Assembly: GCF_001244735.1 (NCBI RefSeq)
Contig: NZ_LN868937.1
Coordinates: 2,285,955-2,349,954 of the forward strand
DNA from: Bacillus andreraoultii
GTDB lineage: Bacteria; Bacillota; Bacilli; Bacillales; Caldibacillaceae
DNA length: 64,000 bases
Reading direction: 5' to 3'
Position 1 is the first letter of the stretch. The number at the start of each line of letters is the position of its first letter. Of this stretch, positions 44,823 through 54,162 are shown piece after piece. The position numbers and the translations under genes were made by a program. Under the pieces are notes generated by a model that saw only the letters and a list, made by a program, of their open reading frames with translations, was not told the origin of the DNA and made no database searches.

Positions 44823-45554
44823 TTATTTTTTTCCTTCTTCTTTCACAGTTTCCATTTCGTTAACTACTATGCTATTTTCGTACGCAGAAATAGTAACATG
44901 ATCTTTTGGTTTTGATATCGATACAGTCAAATTGTCAATAAAAAATTCATCAGGAATTGTTGATACTTGCATTCGATTATACAATTTATTTGCAGTTGCT
45001 TCATCATTTGTAATTACCTTTACCTCAATGGGAAACTTTTTGAGAGGATAACCATCAACCTTTGTTTCACCTTGAATATTACGGATAGTTGTTGTTGTAA
45101 TAACTCGCTTATTTGCGATGGAGATTGCTTTCGCACCATACATGTTTAACTCATTAATTAATTTTCTTAGCACGTCAGGTGATAAGTATGCATCGTTTTG
45201 TCCTGGAACAATGAATTCATAAGCTGGTGATATAGATAGCACAATTCCCGGACCAATTGTTTCTTTTAATCCTGCTTCAACCTCTAGTTCACTTAATGTT
45301 TTTTGTAAAACTTGTCCACTACTATTATGCCTTTCTGTTTCGTATTGAGCAATCTTTTCATCAGCTGTTCGTATTTCACGAAGTAAGTTTGCTTCCAGCT
45401 CCTTTTCAGCTAGATAATTTTCACGAAGCCCCCATAAATCACCTTTATCTTTTTCAACATGTTTATCTTGTTTTGTTATGTTAAATTGGATGACTACCAT
45501 AAAACCTACCAACACAGAAATAAGAAATAAACTCAACTTATTTTTCTTAATCAC
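44823..45554 (-). CDS. ylxX: DUF881 protein YlxX (division-cluster membrane protein)
   Basis: A 243-residue protein with an N-terminal membrane helix (about 7-25), a coiled coil (about 38-80) and a DUF881 domain (about 85-225: GPGIVLSISPAYEF, LRKLINELNMYGAKAISIANKRVI, KVDGYPLKKFPIEVKVI). A paralogue, ylxW, is next door, so the pair arose by duplication. The family is always near division genes but has no assigned reaction. It starts with GTG 45554. Confidence 0.87.
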   Translation of the reverse strand: MIKKNKLSLFLISVLVGFMVVIQFNITKQDKHVEKDKGDLWGLRENYLAEKELEANLLREIRTADEKIAQYETERHNSSGQVLQKTLSELEVEAGLKETIGPGIVLSISPAYEFIVPGQNDAYLSPDVLRKLINELNMYGAKAISIANKRVITTTTIRNIQGETKVDGYPLKKFPIEVKVITNDEATANKLYNRMQVSTIPDEFFIDNLTVSISKPKDHVTISAYENSIVVNEMETVKEEGKK

Positions 45555-45597
45555 AGGACACCAAACCTTCTAAATTCACTTATATGTAAAATATGTA

Positions 45598-46281
45598 CTA
45601 TAGTATTGAATCCATAATAATCCCATTTGATTTTTCTATCTTAAATACTATATTATCATTTACTAATTGGTCACGTATTCCACCTTTCATAGTTAAGGCT
45701 TTTTCTAATGTTTCTTTATTTCCAATTGCACTGATTGTAAAAGGGGCAGGAAACTGCTCTCCATCAACTGTAATAACAGGACCGTTACAAACGATGTAGG
45801 AATTGCTTTTTAGTCGTTTTCCATTTATAGCAACAGCTTCTGCTCCAGAAATATAAAGTTCATTTACTGTTTTTAACACATGATGCTCATGAACGATAAA
45901 GTTATTCACATTTCCTGTTTCAGGTTGGTATGTATTATCGTCTAAAGTTACAATAATTCCTTCACCACGTACTTTAACTTTACCCAGTACCATTCGAAGT
46001 TTTTCAGTTTCTTTTGCAGAAAAAGCTAAATTCTTCTCGTTTTCGGCTAATTCATCTTCAATTTTAATCAGCTCTTCTTGTTTATCATTCAAATCTTTTT
46101 GAAGTGAATTGTTCTTTTCCTCTAACTTTACTAAATCCTCTCGAAGTTGTACGGTACGTTCCCACTCATGATCAGTCATTTTAAATTCATTTGCTTGCTT
46201 TTTTGTAAGTTGGTAAGAATAGCTAACCATAAATCCTAAAATTAACGTGATAAGGGAAAGAGTAACTCGATTAATTTTCAT
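45598..46281 (-). CDS. ylxW: DUF881 protein YlxW (paralogue of YlxX)
   Basis: A 227-residue protein with an N-terminal helix (RVTLSLITLILGFMVSYSYQL), a strongly predicted coiled coil (about 45-100, EKNNSLQKDLNDKQEELIKIEDEL) and the DUF881 core with GIIVTLDDNTYQPE, VNELYISGAEAVAINGKRL and GPVITVDGEQFPAPFTISAIG. ATG 46281 after AGAGG is chosen; a GTG six codons upstream is weaker. It overlaps the divIB end by 11 nt. Function unknown. Confidence 0.87.
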   Translation of the reverse strand: MKINRVTLSLITLILGFMVSYSYQLTKKQANEFKMTDHEWERTVQLREDLVKLEEKNNSLQKDLNDKQEELIKIEDELAENEKNLAFSAKETEKLRMVLGKVKVRGEGIIVTLDDNTYQPETGNVNNFIVHEHHVLKTVNELYISGAEAVAINGKRLKSNSYIVCNGPVITVDGEQFPAPFTISAIGNKETLEKALTMKGGIRDQLVNDNIVFKIEKSNGIIMDSIL

Positions 46282-47098
46282 CTTCTTCCTCTCTTCCACT
46301 CGTTGTTTCTTTAATCTGTTTCTCTTTACTAGAGCCTTTCTTCTTGGCCTCTAATGATTGATAAGACTTAAAAAAGAAACCTACTTCTAAATCAATTACC
46401 CCCTTCTCATTTGGATCTAATTGTTTAACTAATTCCGGATAATAAACCATTTTTTGAGCAAAAGTCCTAATTGTAGCACGTACCTCGTTTCCATCATTCA
46501 TGTAGGCAACAATACTATAAGGATCCGTCTTTTTTGGCGATAAGACAATTTCTGAAATGGATTGTCTAATTTCTATCGGCATTGCTTTTAATTGTTTTAC
46601 AATCATATTTAGAGGCTGCTTTTCATCGAATTTTTTCAAAAACGGTGCGGGTTCAGTCGATTGACTGTTGGAAGTGTGACCATTTTCTAAAATTAGTTTT
46701 GCTCTTCCATCCGTAAATTTATAAGCTAACTGGTTATATTCTTTAACTTCAATATTAATTTGATTTGGAAAACTGATTTGTATAATTGCTTTTTTTACTT
46801 CAGGTAATTGTAAAAGTCGCTTTTCAATTTCCGATTTACGAATATTTAACACGATTGTCTTTTCTGTTAATCCACTTTCTTTCCTTATTTTTTCACTAGT
46901 TAAAAACTTATTGCCCTTAACATTTATTTCTCCCACTCTACTGTACGGTGATTGCACATAAATAAACCCACTAACAAATAGGAAAAAGAGAAATAATAAA
47001 ATAATTAATCTTCGGTTTGCTCTTTTTTTCCTTTGCTCTTTTAATTTTGGCAATCGGTCTTCCAAAGATACAACTTTATTTGGCACAGAAAACACCAC
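46271..47098 (-). CDS. divIB: DivIB/FtsQ cell division protein
   Basis: A 275-residue bitopic membrane protein of the FtsQ-DivIB class. A basic cytoplasmic tail with EDRLPKLKEQRKKRANRRL precedes one membrane helix (about 30-48). Outside lie a POTRA domain (about 52-120, VGEINVKGNKFLTSEKIRKESG) and the beta domain, and a charged tail rich in Lys and Glu. It complexes with FtsL and DivIC to regulate septal peptidoglycan synthesis. The start is uncertain (GTG 47098 or a GTG four codons later); no ribosome site is strong. murB, which precedes divIB in B. subtilis, is absent. Confidence 0.92.
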   Translation of the reverse strand: MVFSVPNKVVSLEDRLPKLKEQRKKRANRRLIILLFLFFLFVSGFIYVQSPYSRVGEINVKGNKFLTSEKIRKESGLTEKTIVLNIRKSEIEKRLLQLPEVKKAIIQISFPNQINIEVKEYNQLAYKFTDGRAKLILENGHTSNSQSTEPAPFLKKFDEKQPLNMIVKQLKAMPIEIRQSISEIVLSPKKTDPYSIVAYMNDGNEVRATIRTFAQKMVYYPELVKQLDPNEKGVIDLEVGFFFKSYQSLEAKKKGSSKEKQIKETTSGREEEDEN

Positions 47099-47201
47099 AC
47101 TAACTAAATGGTATATTTTTTCATTATTTTTAAATCTATTGTAGCATATACTAGCCTATATTTTAATTGAATATAGATTAATTAGAAAGGCACATATATT
47201 G

Positions 47202-48302
47202 TTATTTTTTATTTTTTATTGCATCTAGACATAATTGATAAAGCCGGTCGCTCGCATTCTGTATTCCTATTTTTTTTGCATTTAAATGCATCGTTTGTAA
47301 TTTGTTTTGGTCAAATAATATCTCATCAATAGCATGTAATAATTTTCCACCAACTAAATCCTTTTCTAGAATAACGATTGCTGCTTCATTACGTTCTAAA
47401 CTTCTAGCATTTTTTTCTTGATGGTTATTCGTTACATATGGGCTCGGAATTAATATGCTTGGAATCCCAAGGCTAGTAAATTCCGCAATCGATGTTGCCC
47501 CTGCACGAGATACAATGAGGTCAACACCTGCAAGAACTTCAGGCATATTATGTAAAAAGGGAACGATTACGACATTATTAGGATTGCCAGCACGTTCTAC
47601 TTCTTTTTTTACTGCTTCAAAGTGAACTTCCCCAGTAATATAGAGAATTTGATAATCACGGTTAGCAAAATCATCTAATATAGACAATACTGCTTCATTG
47701 ATTGGTCTAGCTCCTCTAGATCCCCCAAATATTAACACTGTCTTTTTTGTCAAAGATAACCCAACCGATTGTTTTCCTTTTATTCCATCATTTCCTAAAA
47801 CTTCTGTTGCTCTAGGATTGCCCGTCATAACGACTTTTTCTTTTGGAAAGTACTCCTTTGCTTCCTCAAACGAAATAGCAATTTTAGTAACATACTTACT
47901 TAAAAATTTATTTGTGAGTCCTGGAATACTATTTTGTTCATGGATAATACTTGGTATTTTTAGTTGGTGTGCTGCATAAACAACTGGGCCACAAACATAT
48001 CCACCCGTTCCTATAACAATATCAGGGTTAAACTTTTTCAATATTTTTTTACTCCTACTCACACCCTTCAAAAACCGAATTATCGTTTTAACATTATCAA
48101 AAGATAGTTTTCGCTTAAAGCCAGTTATCTCAATCGTTTCAAATGGAATATGATTTCGCGGTACAATATTACTTTCTAACCCATTTTCTGTTCCAATATA
48201 TAAAACTTCTGTTGTTGGATCTTTAGCCATCACATTTTTAATAAAAGCAATTGCTGGATAAATATGTCCTCCAGTTCCCCCACCACTAATTACGATTCTC
48301 AT
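47202..48302 (-). CDS. murG: MurG, lipid II synthase
   Basis: A 366-residue GT28 glycosyltransferase adding GlcNAc to lipid I on the inner membrane face. The glycine loop [17 protein letters not shown] (about 4-20), [32 protein letters not shown] and the UDP-binding [25 protein letters not shown] with NHQEKNA are complete. ATG 48302 after GAGGTGA. A terminator lies between spoVE and this gene, so it likely needs its own promoter, which I could not place firmly. Confidence 0.96.
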   Translation of the reverse strand: MRIVISGGGTGGHIYPAIAFIKNVMAKDPTTEVLYIGTENGLESNIVPRNHIPFETIEITGFKRKLSFDNVKTIIRFLKGVSRSKKILKKFNPDIVIGTGGYVCGPVVYAAHQLKIPSIIHEQNSIPGLTNKFLSKYVTKIAISFEEAKEYFPKEKVVMTGNPRATEVLGNDGIKGKQSVGLSLTKKTVLIFGGSRGARPINEAVLSILDDFANRDYQILYITGEVHFEAVKKEVERAGNPNNVVIVPFLHNMPEVLAGVDLIVSRAGATSIAEFTSLGIPSILIPSPYVTNNHQEKNARSLERNEAAIVILEKDLVGGKLLHAIDEILFDQNKLQTMHLNAKKIGIQNASDRLYQLCLDAIKNKK

Positions 48303-48449
48303 ATATAACTCACCTCATGTTTACTTTCAAGAATTTATATTACAATAATTTACAGCTGCACGGGTCAATGTTGTAAATTTGTAATTAATATTTTATAGAT
48401 ATGAAAAGATTTGTTATCACCATTTTATGATTATATAACAAAAGAAACA

Positions 48450-48487
48450 ATTAAAAAAAGAGGAAATCATTATTGATCCCTCTTTTC
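48450..48487 (-). terminator. Terminator between spoVE and murG
   Basis: AAAGAGGGATC and GATTTCCTCTTT arms (48478-48486 and 48456-48463) followed by TTTTTTTAATTG on the minus strand. A region of about 145 nt then precedes murG. Confidence 0.7.
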
Positions 48488-48498
48488 TAACAAACAAA

Positions 48499-49599
48499 TT
48501 AAATTCGGCTATACCTACTTATATTTAATAAAACACCTACAGCCATTAGCATGAGTGTAAGTGAAGAACCTCCATAACTAAAAAATGGAAGGGTGATTCC
48601 AGTTACAGGTATTAAGTTAATAACGACACCGATATTAATCATAACTTGGATTGCAACCATCGAGATAATTCCTACGGCTAAAAAACTACCATATAAATCA
48701 GGTGCATTTAATGCTATACGTATCCCCCGCCATAGTAACAATGAAAATAGGAGTAAAACAAACGAGCCACCAATGAAACCTAATTCTTCAGCTAAGATTG
48801 CATAAATAAAATCTGTTTGTGGTTCCGGTAAGTAAAAAAACTTTTGCCTACTTTGTCCTAGACCGAGTCCAAATAAACCACCTGGTCCAATTGCATATAG
48901 CGATTGAATCGTTTGAAAGCCTGTCCCTAATGGATCTTGCCACGGGTCAAGAAAGGCAGTTATTCGATCGATACGGTATGGGGCTGCTGCAATCAATCCA
49001 ACAAATCCAGCTAATCCTACTAGTCCAAGACCAACAAAATGAGCAATCCGCGCCCCACTAACAAAAATCATAATGATGCACGTACCAACCATAACTGTTC
49101 CAGTACCTAGGTCCGGTTGAAGCATAATTAAACCGAACGCTGTAAACACTAAGCCGAGCCTAGGTACTAGACCTTTTTTAAATGAAGTTATGTTCTTTTG
49201 ATTTTCAGATAAAAATTTTGCTAAAAAAATAATCATTGCTAACTTCATAAACTCCGATGGCTGTACGGAAAATGCTCCAACTCCAATCCAACTACGGGAA
49301 CCATTTCGAACATTTCCAATGCCTGGAATTAAAACCGCAATTAACAAGATAAAACAAACAATAAGCAATACTTTAGACCAATTACGCCAAGTCCAATAAT
49401 CAATATTCATGATAAAAAACATGGCAATAAGTCCAATAACAGCAAAAAGTAATTGTCGTTTTGCAAAAAAGAATGAGTCGTCAAAGCGATAATCAGCCCA
49501 CACTGCGCTTGCACTATATACCATGATTAAGCCTAGTGATAATAGGGATAAAATCACAATGACTAATATGAAGTCAGGAGTTGTTTTTTTCACTGGCAA
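48499..49599 (-). CDS. spoVE: SpoVE, SEDS-family spore cortex glycosyltransferase
   Basis: A 366-residue polytopic membrane protein of the SEDS class, with about ten helices. Conserved segments are MVYSAS, RNGSRSWIGVGAFSVQPSEFMKLAMI, QPDLGTGTV, GLGLGQSRQKFFYLPEPQTDFIYAIL (active-site Asp loop region) and GITLPFFSYGGSSLTLM. Its pair in cortex synthesis is SpoVD, encoded 4.5 kb upstream. Start TTG 49599, 6 nt after GAGGTGG, gives MPVKKTTPDF, matching B. subtilis MTTKKTSPDL in register; ATG 49614 contains the ribosome site. FtsW is a possible alternative name, but sequence and place point to SpoVE. Confidence 0.93.
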   Translation of the reverse strand: MPVKKTTPDFILVIVILSLLSLGLIMVYSASAVWADYRFDDSFFFAKRQLLFAVIGLIAMFFIMNIDYWTWRNWSKVLLIVCFILLIAVLIPGIGNVRNGSRSWIGVGAFSVQPSEFMKLAMIIFLAKFLSENQKNITSFKKGLVPRLGLVFTAFGLIMLQPDLGTGTVMVGTCIIMIFVSGARIAHFVGLGLVGLAGFVGLIAAAPYRIDRITAFLDPWQDPLGTGFQTIQSLYAIGPGGLFGLGLGQSRQKFFYLPEPQTDFIYAILAEELGFIGGSFVLLLFSLLLWRGIRIALNAPDLYGSFLAVGIISMVAIQVMINIGVVINLIPVTGITLPFFSYGGSSLTLMLMAVGVLLNISRYSRI

Positions 49600-49724
49600 A
49601 GAGAACCACCTCATTAACAGGAATTAGAGAGCCTGTACAATCTAAACGAAGAAAGAGGTGTAGGAATTATCAAAGTGAAAAAGCAATATTTTCCAAACTC
49701 TTTTCGATTTTTTCGTACAAGTCT

Positions 49725-51077
49725 CTATTCTAACTTATGCACAGCACTTGTAAAAATGTCTCCTCTTACTTCAAAACTTTTATATTGATCCCAGCTTGCA
49801 CATGCTGGTGATAAAAGTATTACATCGCCTTCTTCTGACAATGAATAGCTCAAGGGGACCGCTTCTTTCACATTATCGACAATAAATATATTTTCTAACC
49901 GTGCAGATTTGGCCATTTTAGCTAGTTTTTCTTTCGTTTGTCCAAAAGCAATGAGTGCTTTTACATTTTTTAAAGATGGGATTAATTCATCAAAACCATT
50001 ACCGCGATCAAGCCCACCTGCTAATAAAATGACTGGTTGGTCAAACGCAGATAATGCTGATTTTGTAGCTAAAATATTCGTTGCCTTTGAATCGTTATAA
50101 AAGAGACGACCATTTAACTCTTTAATGAACTGTAAACGGTGTTCGACACCATGGAATGTAGTTAACACCTTAGCAATACTTTCATTATCAACACCAGATA
50201 ATTTTGCACTTGCAACACTTGCCAATATATTTTCTAAATTATGTTTTCCTGGCAATACTACTTGTTTATATTCCATGATTTTTTCACCACAAAAATAGAT
50301 AAAACCATTTTTTAATGATGCGCCGTCTTCTAAGTACTTTTCTTTAGAAAACGGAATAATCGTTGCTTTTGTTTCTAAGGCAAATTTTCTACAATCTTCT
50401 TGATCGTAATTAAGAATGGCATAATCTTCTTCTGTTTGGTTTATTAATATATTTTTTTTTGCATTTATATAATCTTTACGAGTTCCATGAAAATCAAGAT
50501 GAGCCTCATACAAATTTGTAACAACGGCAATTCTCGGACGAAAGTGAAGTGTCCCCATTAATTGAAATGAAGATAATTCTGTTACAATAATATTATCCTT
50601 TGTAGCCTCTTTTGCAACATCAGAAGCAACCGTTCCAATATTTCCCGCAATCAGTGGATGTTTATCTCCTACATTTAACAGTTCGTATATTAGTGTCGTA
50701 GTTGTTGTTTTTCCATTTGTACCTGTTATCCCGATAAAACTTGCTTCCGATATTTGATAAGCTAACTCGACTTCGGTAATAACCGGAATATTTTGCTTAA
50801 TAGCATCTTTAATTAACTCATTGGAATACGGAATTCCAGGGTTTTTTACGACAAGTTCAAATCCTTCATCCAAAAGATCTTGCGGATGTTCTCCACAAAT
50901 AACTTTTATCCCTTTTTCCAATAGATCTTGAGCTTCAGGGTTTTCAGAGAATGGCTTTTGATCATTAACAGTAACAATTGCACCAAGTTCGTGTAAAAGA
51001 GAAGCAGCACTAACACCACTTTTCGCTAATCCTAGGACTAAAACTTTTTTATTTTTATACTCTGCTATCTTTTTCAA
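49725..51077 (-). CDS. murD: MurD, UDP-MurNAc-L-alanine:D-glutamate ligase
   Basis: A 450-residue Mur ligase adding D-glutamate. The N-terminal UDP-binding domain has VLVLGLAKSGVSAASLL; the ATP loop is GITGTNGKTTTTTLI (about 116-130); VTNLYEAHLDFHGTRKDYINAK, HNLENILASVA, FYNDSKATN and LAGGLDRGNGFDEL follow. It starts directly after mraY. Length and motifs are typical. Confidence 0.96.
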   Translation of the reverse strand: MKKIAEYKNKKVLVLGLAKSGVSAASLLHELGAIVTVNDQKPFSENPEAQDLLEKGIKVICGEHPQDLLDEGFELVVKNPGIPYSNELIKDAIKQNIPVITEVELAYQISEASFIGITGTNGKTTTTTLIYELLNVGDKHPLIAGNIGTVASDVAKEATKDNIIVTELSSFQLMGTLHFRPRIAVVTNLYEAHLDFHGTRKDYINAKKNILINQTEEDYAILNYDQEDCRKFALETKATIIPFSKEKYLEDGASLKNGFIYFCGEKIMEYKQVVLPGKHNLENILASVASAKLSGVDNESIAKVLTTFHGVEHRLQFIKELNGRLFYNDSKATNILATKSALSAFDQPVILLAGGLDRGNGFDELIPSLKNVKALIAFGQTKEKLAKMAKSARLENIFIVDNVKEAVPLSYSLSEEGDVILLSPACASWDQYKSFEVRGDIFTSAVHKLE

Positions 51078-52052
51078 TTATAACCACACCTCAATATAAA
51101 TTCCTAATGCTGCAAACAATAATCCAACAGTCCAAAAAGTGACGACTACACGCCATTCACTCCAACCTGACAACTCATAATGATGGTGAAGAGGACTCAT
51201 CCGAAATATCCTCTTTCCTGTAGTTTTGAAGGAAATCACTTGGATGATGACAGACAAAGTTTCAATAACAAAAATTCCACCAATGATTACGAGAAGGAAT
51301 TCTAAATTCGTTAATATTGAAATAGTAGCAACTGCACCACCTAAAGCGAGTGAACCTGTATCCCCCATGAACACTTTCGCTGGATGCGCGTTAAAAACAA
51401 GAAATCCTAACACACTACCTGCAACGGCAACGCTAAAAATAGCGATATCAAATTGGTCTTGATTCCAAGCTAGGACTGCATATGCTCCAAAAGCAATTGC
51501 TGCCGTTCCAGATAAAAGACCGTCTAAACCGTCCGTTAAGTTCACTGCATTTGAAAATCCTACTAACCAGAAAACAACGAATAGAAAGTAAAAAATACCC
51601 AAATCAAAAGAATAGTTAATAATCGGAATGGTTACCGTTGTCGAAAATCCGAATGAATGGTAAATAAAATAAAATATCGCTGCAACAACAAGTTGACCAA
51701 TTAATTTTTGTTTTGATGTTAAACCTAAATTCCTTTTCATTACAACTTTAATAAAGTCATCTAAAAAACCAAGGATACCGAAACCAAGAGTGACGAGTAA
51801 TAAAAGATACGTTTCAACGGTCATATTTGAAAATTGATTTGTCATAAATATTGTTGTCACAATAATTGACAACAATATCATAATTCCGCCCATTGTAGGG
51901 GTACCCGATTTTTTTTGATGCGATTTCGGGCCTTCCTCCCTAATGCTTTGTCCGAACTTCAATCTTCTCAACAATGGTATAAACAAAGGGGAAAGGAAGA
52001 CAGTAATTAAAAAAGCTAAAATAATTGTATATAGTATAACTTGTTCTAACAA
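51078..52052 (-). CDS. mraY: MraY, phospho-MurNAc-pentapeptide translocase
   Basis: A 324-residue polytopic membrane enzyme making lipid I from UDP-MurNAc-pentapeptide and undecaprenyl phosphate. About ten helices; signature segments are [56 protein letters not shown] (catalytic Asp pair region) and [20 protein letters not shown], with the cytosolic HHHYE motif. The start is TTG 52052, 8 nt after GGAGG, and the length equals B. subtilis MraY. Confidence 0.96.
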   Translation of the reverse strand: MLEQVILYTIILAFLITVFLSPLFIPLLRRLKFGQSIREEGPKSHQKKSGTPTMGGIMILLSIIVTTIFMTNQFSNMTVETYLLLLVTLGFGILGFLDDFIKVVMKRNLGLTSKQKLIGQLVVAAIFYFIYHSFGFSTTVTIPIINYSFDLGIFYFLFVVFWLVGFSNAVNLTDGLDGLLSGTAAIAFGAYAVLAWNQDQFDIAIFSVAVAGSVLGFLVFNAHPAKVFMGDTGSLALGGAVATISILTNLEFLLVIIGGIFVIETLSVIIQVISFKTTGKRIFRMSPLHHHYELSGWSEWRVVVTFWTVGLLFAALGIYIEVWL

Positions 52053-52069
52053 AATGACTTCCTCCCTTT

Positions 52070-53569
52070 CTAGTCAAGTTCCTTTTGCATTTTCTTTACA
52101 GTCATTTGCTTATCATTAAGGGCGTCTTTTGCAACTAGTCGATCATCAAAATCAAGGATTTTATCTCCTACAATTTGGTATGTTTCATGTCCTTTACCAG
52201 CAATTAAAACAACATCTCCGTTATTAGCAGCATGAATGGCGGTGTGAATTGCTTGACGCCGATCTGGGATAACTTGATATGTTTGCCCTTGAACGCCTGC
52301 TTCCATATCCTTTAAGATAGCAAGCGGATCCTCTGACCTTGGATTATCTGAAGTAAAAATAGGATTTGTCGCGTATTTACAAGCAATTTGTGCCATTAGT
52401 GGTCGTTTTCCATGATCCCGGTCTCCACCACAACCAACAACAACAAATATTCTCTTTGGAGATAATGAACGAACCGTCTTTAATACATTTTCCAAACTAT
52501 CTGGTGTATGTGCATAATCAACAATGACAGGAAATTGTTGCCCTACTGAAACAAGTTCAAAACGTCCTGGAACACCTTGGAAAGATGATAAGCTATCAAT
52601 AATTTGATCTAGAGAAATATCCGCAACAATTCCTACAGAAATCGCAGCTAATACATTATATACATTAAATGTACCGACCAAACGAATAGACATTTGTTTA
52701 TTTCCTACAGGTGTCTCAAGTTGAAATGATGTACCAGTACTTGTGAATTTTAAATTTTTAGCTCGTACATCACACTCTCCATTTATTCCATATGTAATAA
52801 TATGAGCTGAGGTAACTCGCTTGTATTCTTCAGTTGCCGCATCATCTACATTTAAAACAGCAAATTTTGGCCTGTCACTTCGATATGTATTACCTAGTTG
52901 TGAAAATAACAGTCCTTTTGCTTTTTTATATTCTTCCATTGTTTTATGATAATCTAAATGATCTTGTGTCAAATTAGTAAATACTGCAACATCAAAATCA
53001 CTTCCCCAAACGCGGCCTTGAGCGAGGGCATGTGAAGATACTTCCATACTAACTACCTCGACATGTTCATCTGACATTTCACGGAATGTTTTTTGCAAAG
53101 TTAAACTATCAGGTGTCGTATTTTTTGTTTCAAATATTTTCTCACCAATTTTTGTATATAAGGTTCCAATTAAACCAGTTTTTTTATTAGTAGAACGAAA
53201 AATATGATCTACCATATGAGTTACAGAAGTTTTTCCATTCGTACCAGTAACCCCAACTAAAAATAAATTATGCGTAGGCTGACGATAAAAAGCATCAGCA
53301 ACGATGGCCATCGCCCTATGAGTATCAGGTACGATAATATTTGGTATATTCACATCTACTTCTCGATTCGACAAGATTGCAACCGCACCTTTAGATTCTG
53401 CCTCTTTTGCAAACTTATGTCCATCAAATTGTGCACCCTCTATACAAATAAATAATGTCCCTTCTTTTACTTTTCTTGTATCTTGTTCGATTGCCTTAAT
53501 TTCCGGATTATCTTCACAATTCACTTGTTTGGCAAAAGGTAAGTGAATTAATAATGTTTGAAGTTTCAT
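52070..53569 (-). CDS. murE: MurE, UDP-MurNAc-tripeptide synthetase (meso-DAP adding)
   Basis: A 499-residue Mur ligase. The ATP loop [14 protein letters not shown] (about 107-120), the TTPDSLTL substrate segment, [16 protein letters not shown], and [13 protein letters not shown] are present. The motif SDNPRSEDP (about 410) is DNPR, which is diagnostic of meso-diaminopimelate rather than lysine ligases, so the wall has meso-DAP at position 3. ATG 53569 follows AAGGAGAT. The upstream frame to 53647 is discarded. A long spacer and repeat C separate it from spoVD. Confidence 0.95.
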   Translation of the reverse strand: MKLQTLLIHLPFAKQVNCEDNPEIKAIEQDTRKVKEGTLFICIEGAQFDGHKFAKEAESKGAVAILSNREVDVNIPNIIVPDTHRAMAIVADAFYRQPTHNLFLVGVTGTNGKTSVTHMVDHIFRSTNKKTGLIGTLYTKIGEKIFETKNTTPDSLTLQKTFREMSDEHVEVVSMEVSSHALAQGRVWGSDFDVAVFTNLTQDHLDYHKTMEEYKKAKGLLFSQLGNTYRSDRPKFAVLNVDDAATEEYKRVTSAHIITYGINGECDVRAKNLKFTSTGTSFQLETPVGNKQMSIRLVGTFNVYNVLAAISVGIVADISLDQIIDSLSSFQGVPGRFELVSVGQQFPVIVDYAHTPDSLENVLKTVRSLSPKRIFVVVGCGGDRDHGKRPLMAQIACKYATNPIFTSDNPRSEDPLAILKDMEAGVQGQTYQVIPDRRQAIHTAIHAANNGDVVLIAGKGHETYQIVGDKILDFDDRLVAKDALNDKQMTVKKMQKELD

Positions 53570-53891
53570 TAAAACATCTCCTTCTAGGTAGAAAACAATA
53601 ATTTCTATTAAAAAAAATATGTTGTCCGTGAAAATACCACCATTCATTTTACATGAAACTGTTCATTTTTTCTACGTTTCTTTTTAAATCCGTTCTAATT
53701 CTTCAATGTTCTTCCATCATAACCATTGTACTGCCGATGTAATCTATTTATGTTGGGTTTTCCTATATTTTTCACGAGGAATTTTTTTAATGGTTAACTT
53801 AATATAATATTAAAAACGAATTTAAAAAGCGATGGGGACACAATTAAATTGCCTCAAAAGATGAATAAATCCGATGTAAAATCACAAGATA
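53570..53891. other. Gene-free spacer upstream of murE
   Basis: 322 nt with no supportable gene, RNA or clear hairpin. It is very AT-rich. The promoter of murE could lie here, but I found no convincing -35/-10 pair. Together with repeat C and the spoVD terminator it makes the longest non-coding interval of the cluster. Confidence 0.5.
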
Positions 53892-54060
53892 AAAACACTC
53901 AGGGGCTCGAGCATTTAGGCGACTAATAGCCTAGAGTTGGCAGAAAAAGAGAGTTTTTCGGCTTACTTTAATGGAATGCTGCTAGATCCTTTCTTGTGTG
54001 CTTATGCGCAGAAGAAAAAGTAGAAATTGAAACATTTATACTTTCCTATTAGCCAAATAA
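53892..54060 (+). repeat. Intergenic repeat family, copy C (full length)
   Basis: AAAACACTCAGGGGCTCGAG, CATTTAGGCGACTAATAG, AGAGAGTTTTTCGGCTTAC, CTTGTGTGCTTATGCGCAG, AAGTAGAAATTGAAACATT and CTTTCCTATTAGCCAAATAA match copies A, B and F in order. Its right end runs into the spoVD terminator tail. The arms AAAGTAGAAAT and ATTTATACTTT can pair with one mismatch. Confidence 0.85.
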
Positions 54061-54116
54061 AATAACCCGAACGATTACGCAACTTTAATAAATTTGCGCA
54101 TGAAAAGTTCGGGTTT
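54060..54116 (-). terminator. Terminator after spoVD
   Basis: AACCCGAAC (minus strand 54107-54115) pairs with GTTCGGGTT (54064-54072); a second inner GCGCAA/TTGCG pair lies in the loop. ATTTTATTT follows, which overlaps the end of repeat C. Confidence 0.75.
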
Positions 54117-54162
54117 TCCATTAGCTGAAATACGTTTATCCCAGCTTCATAGGAGTATTTTT

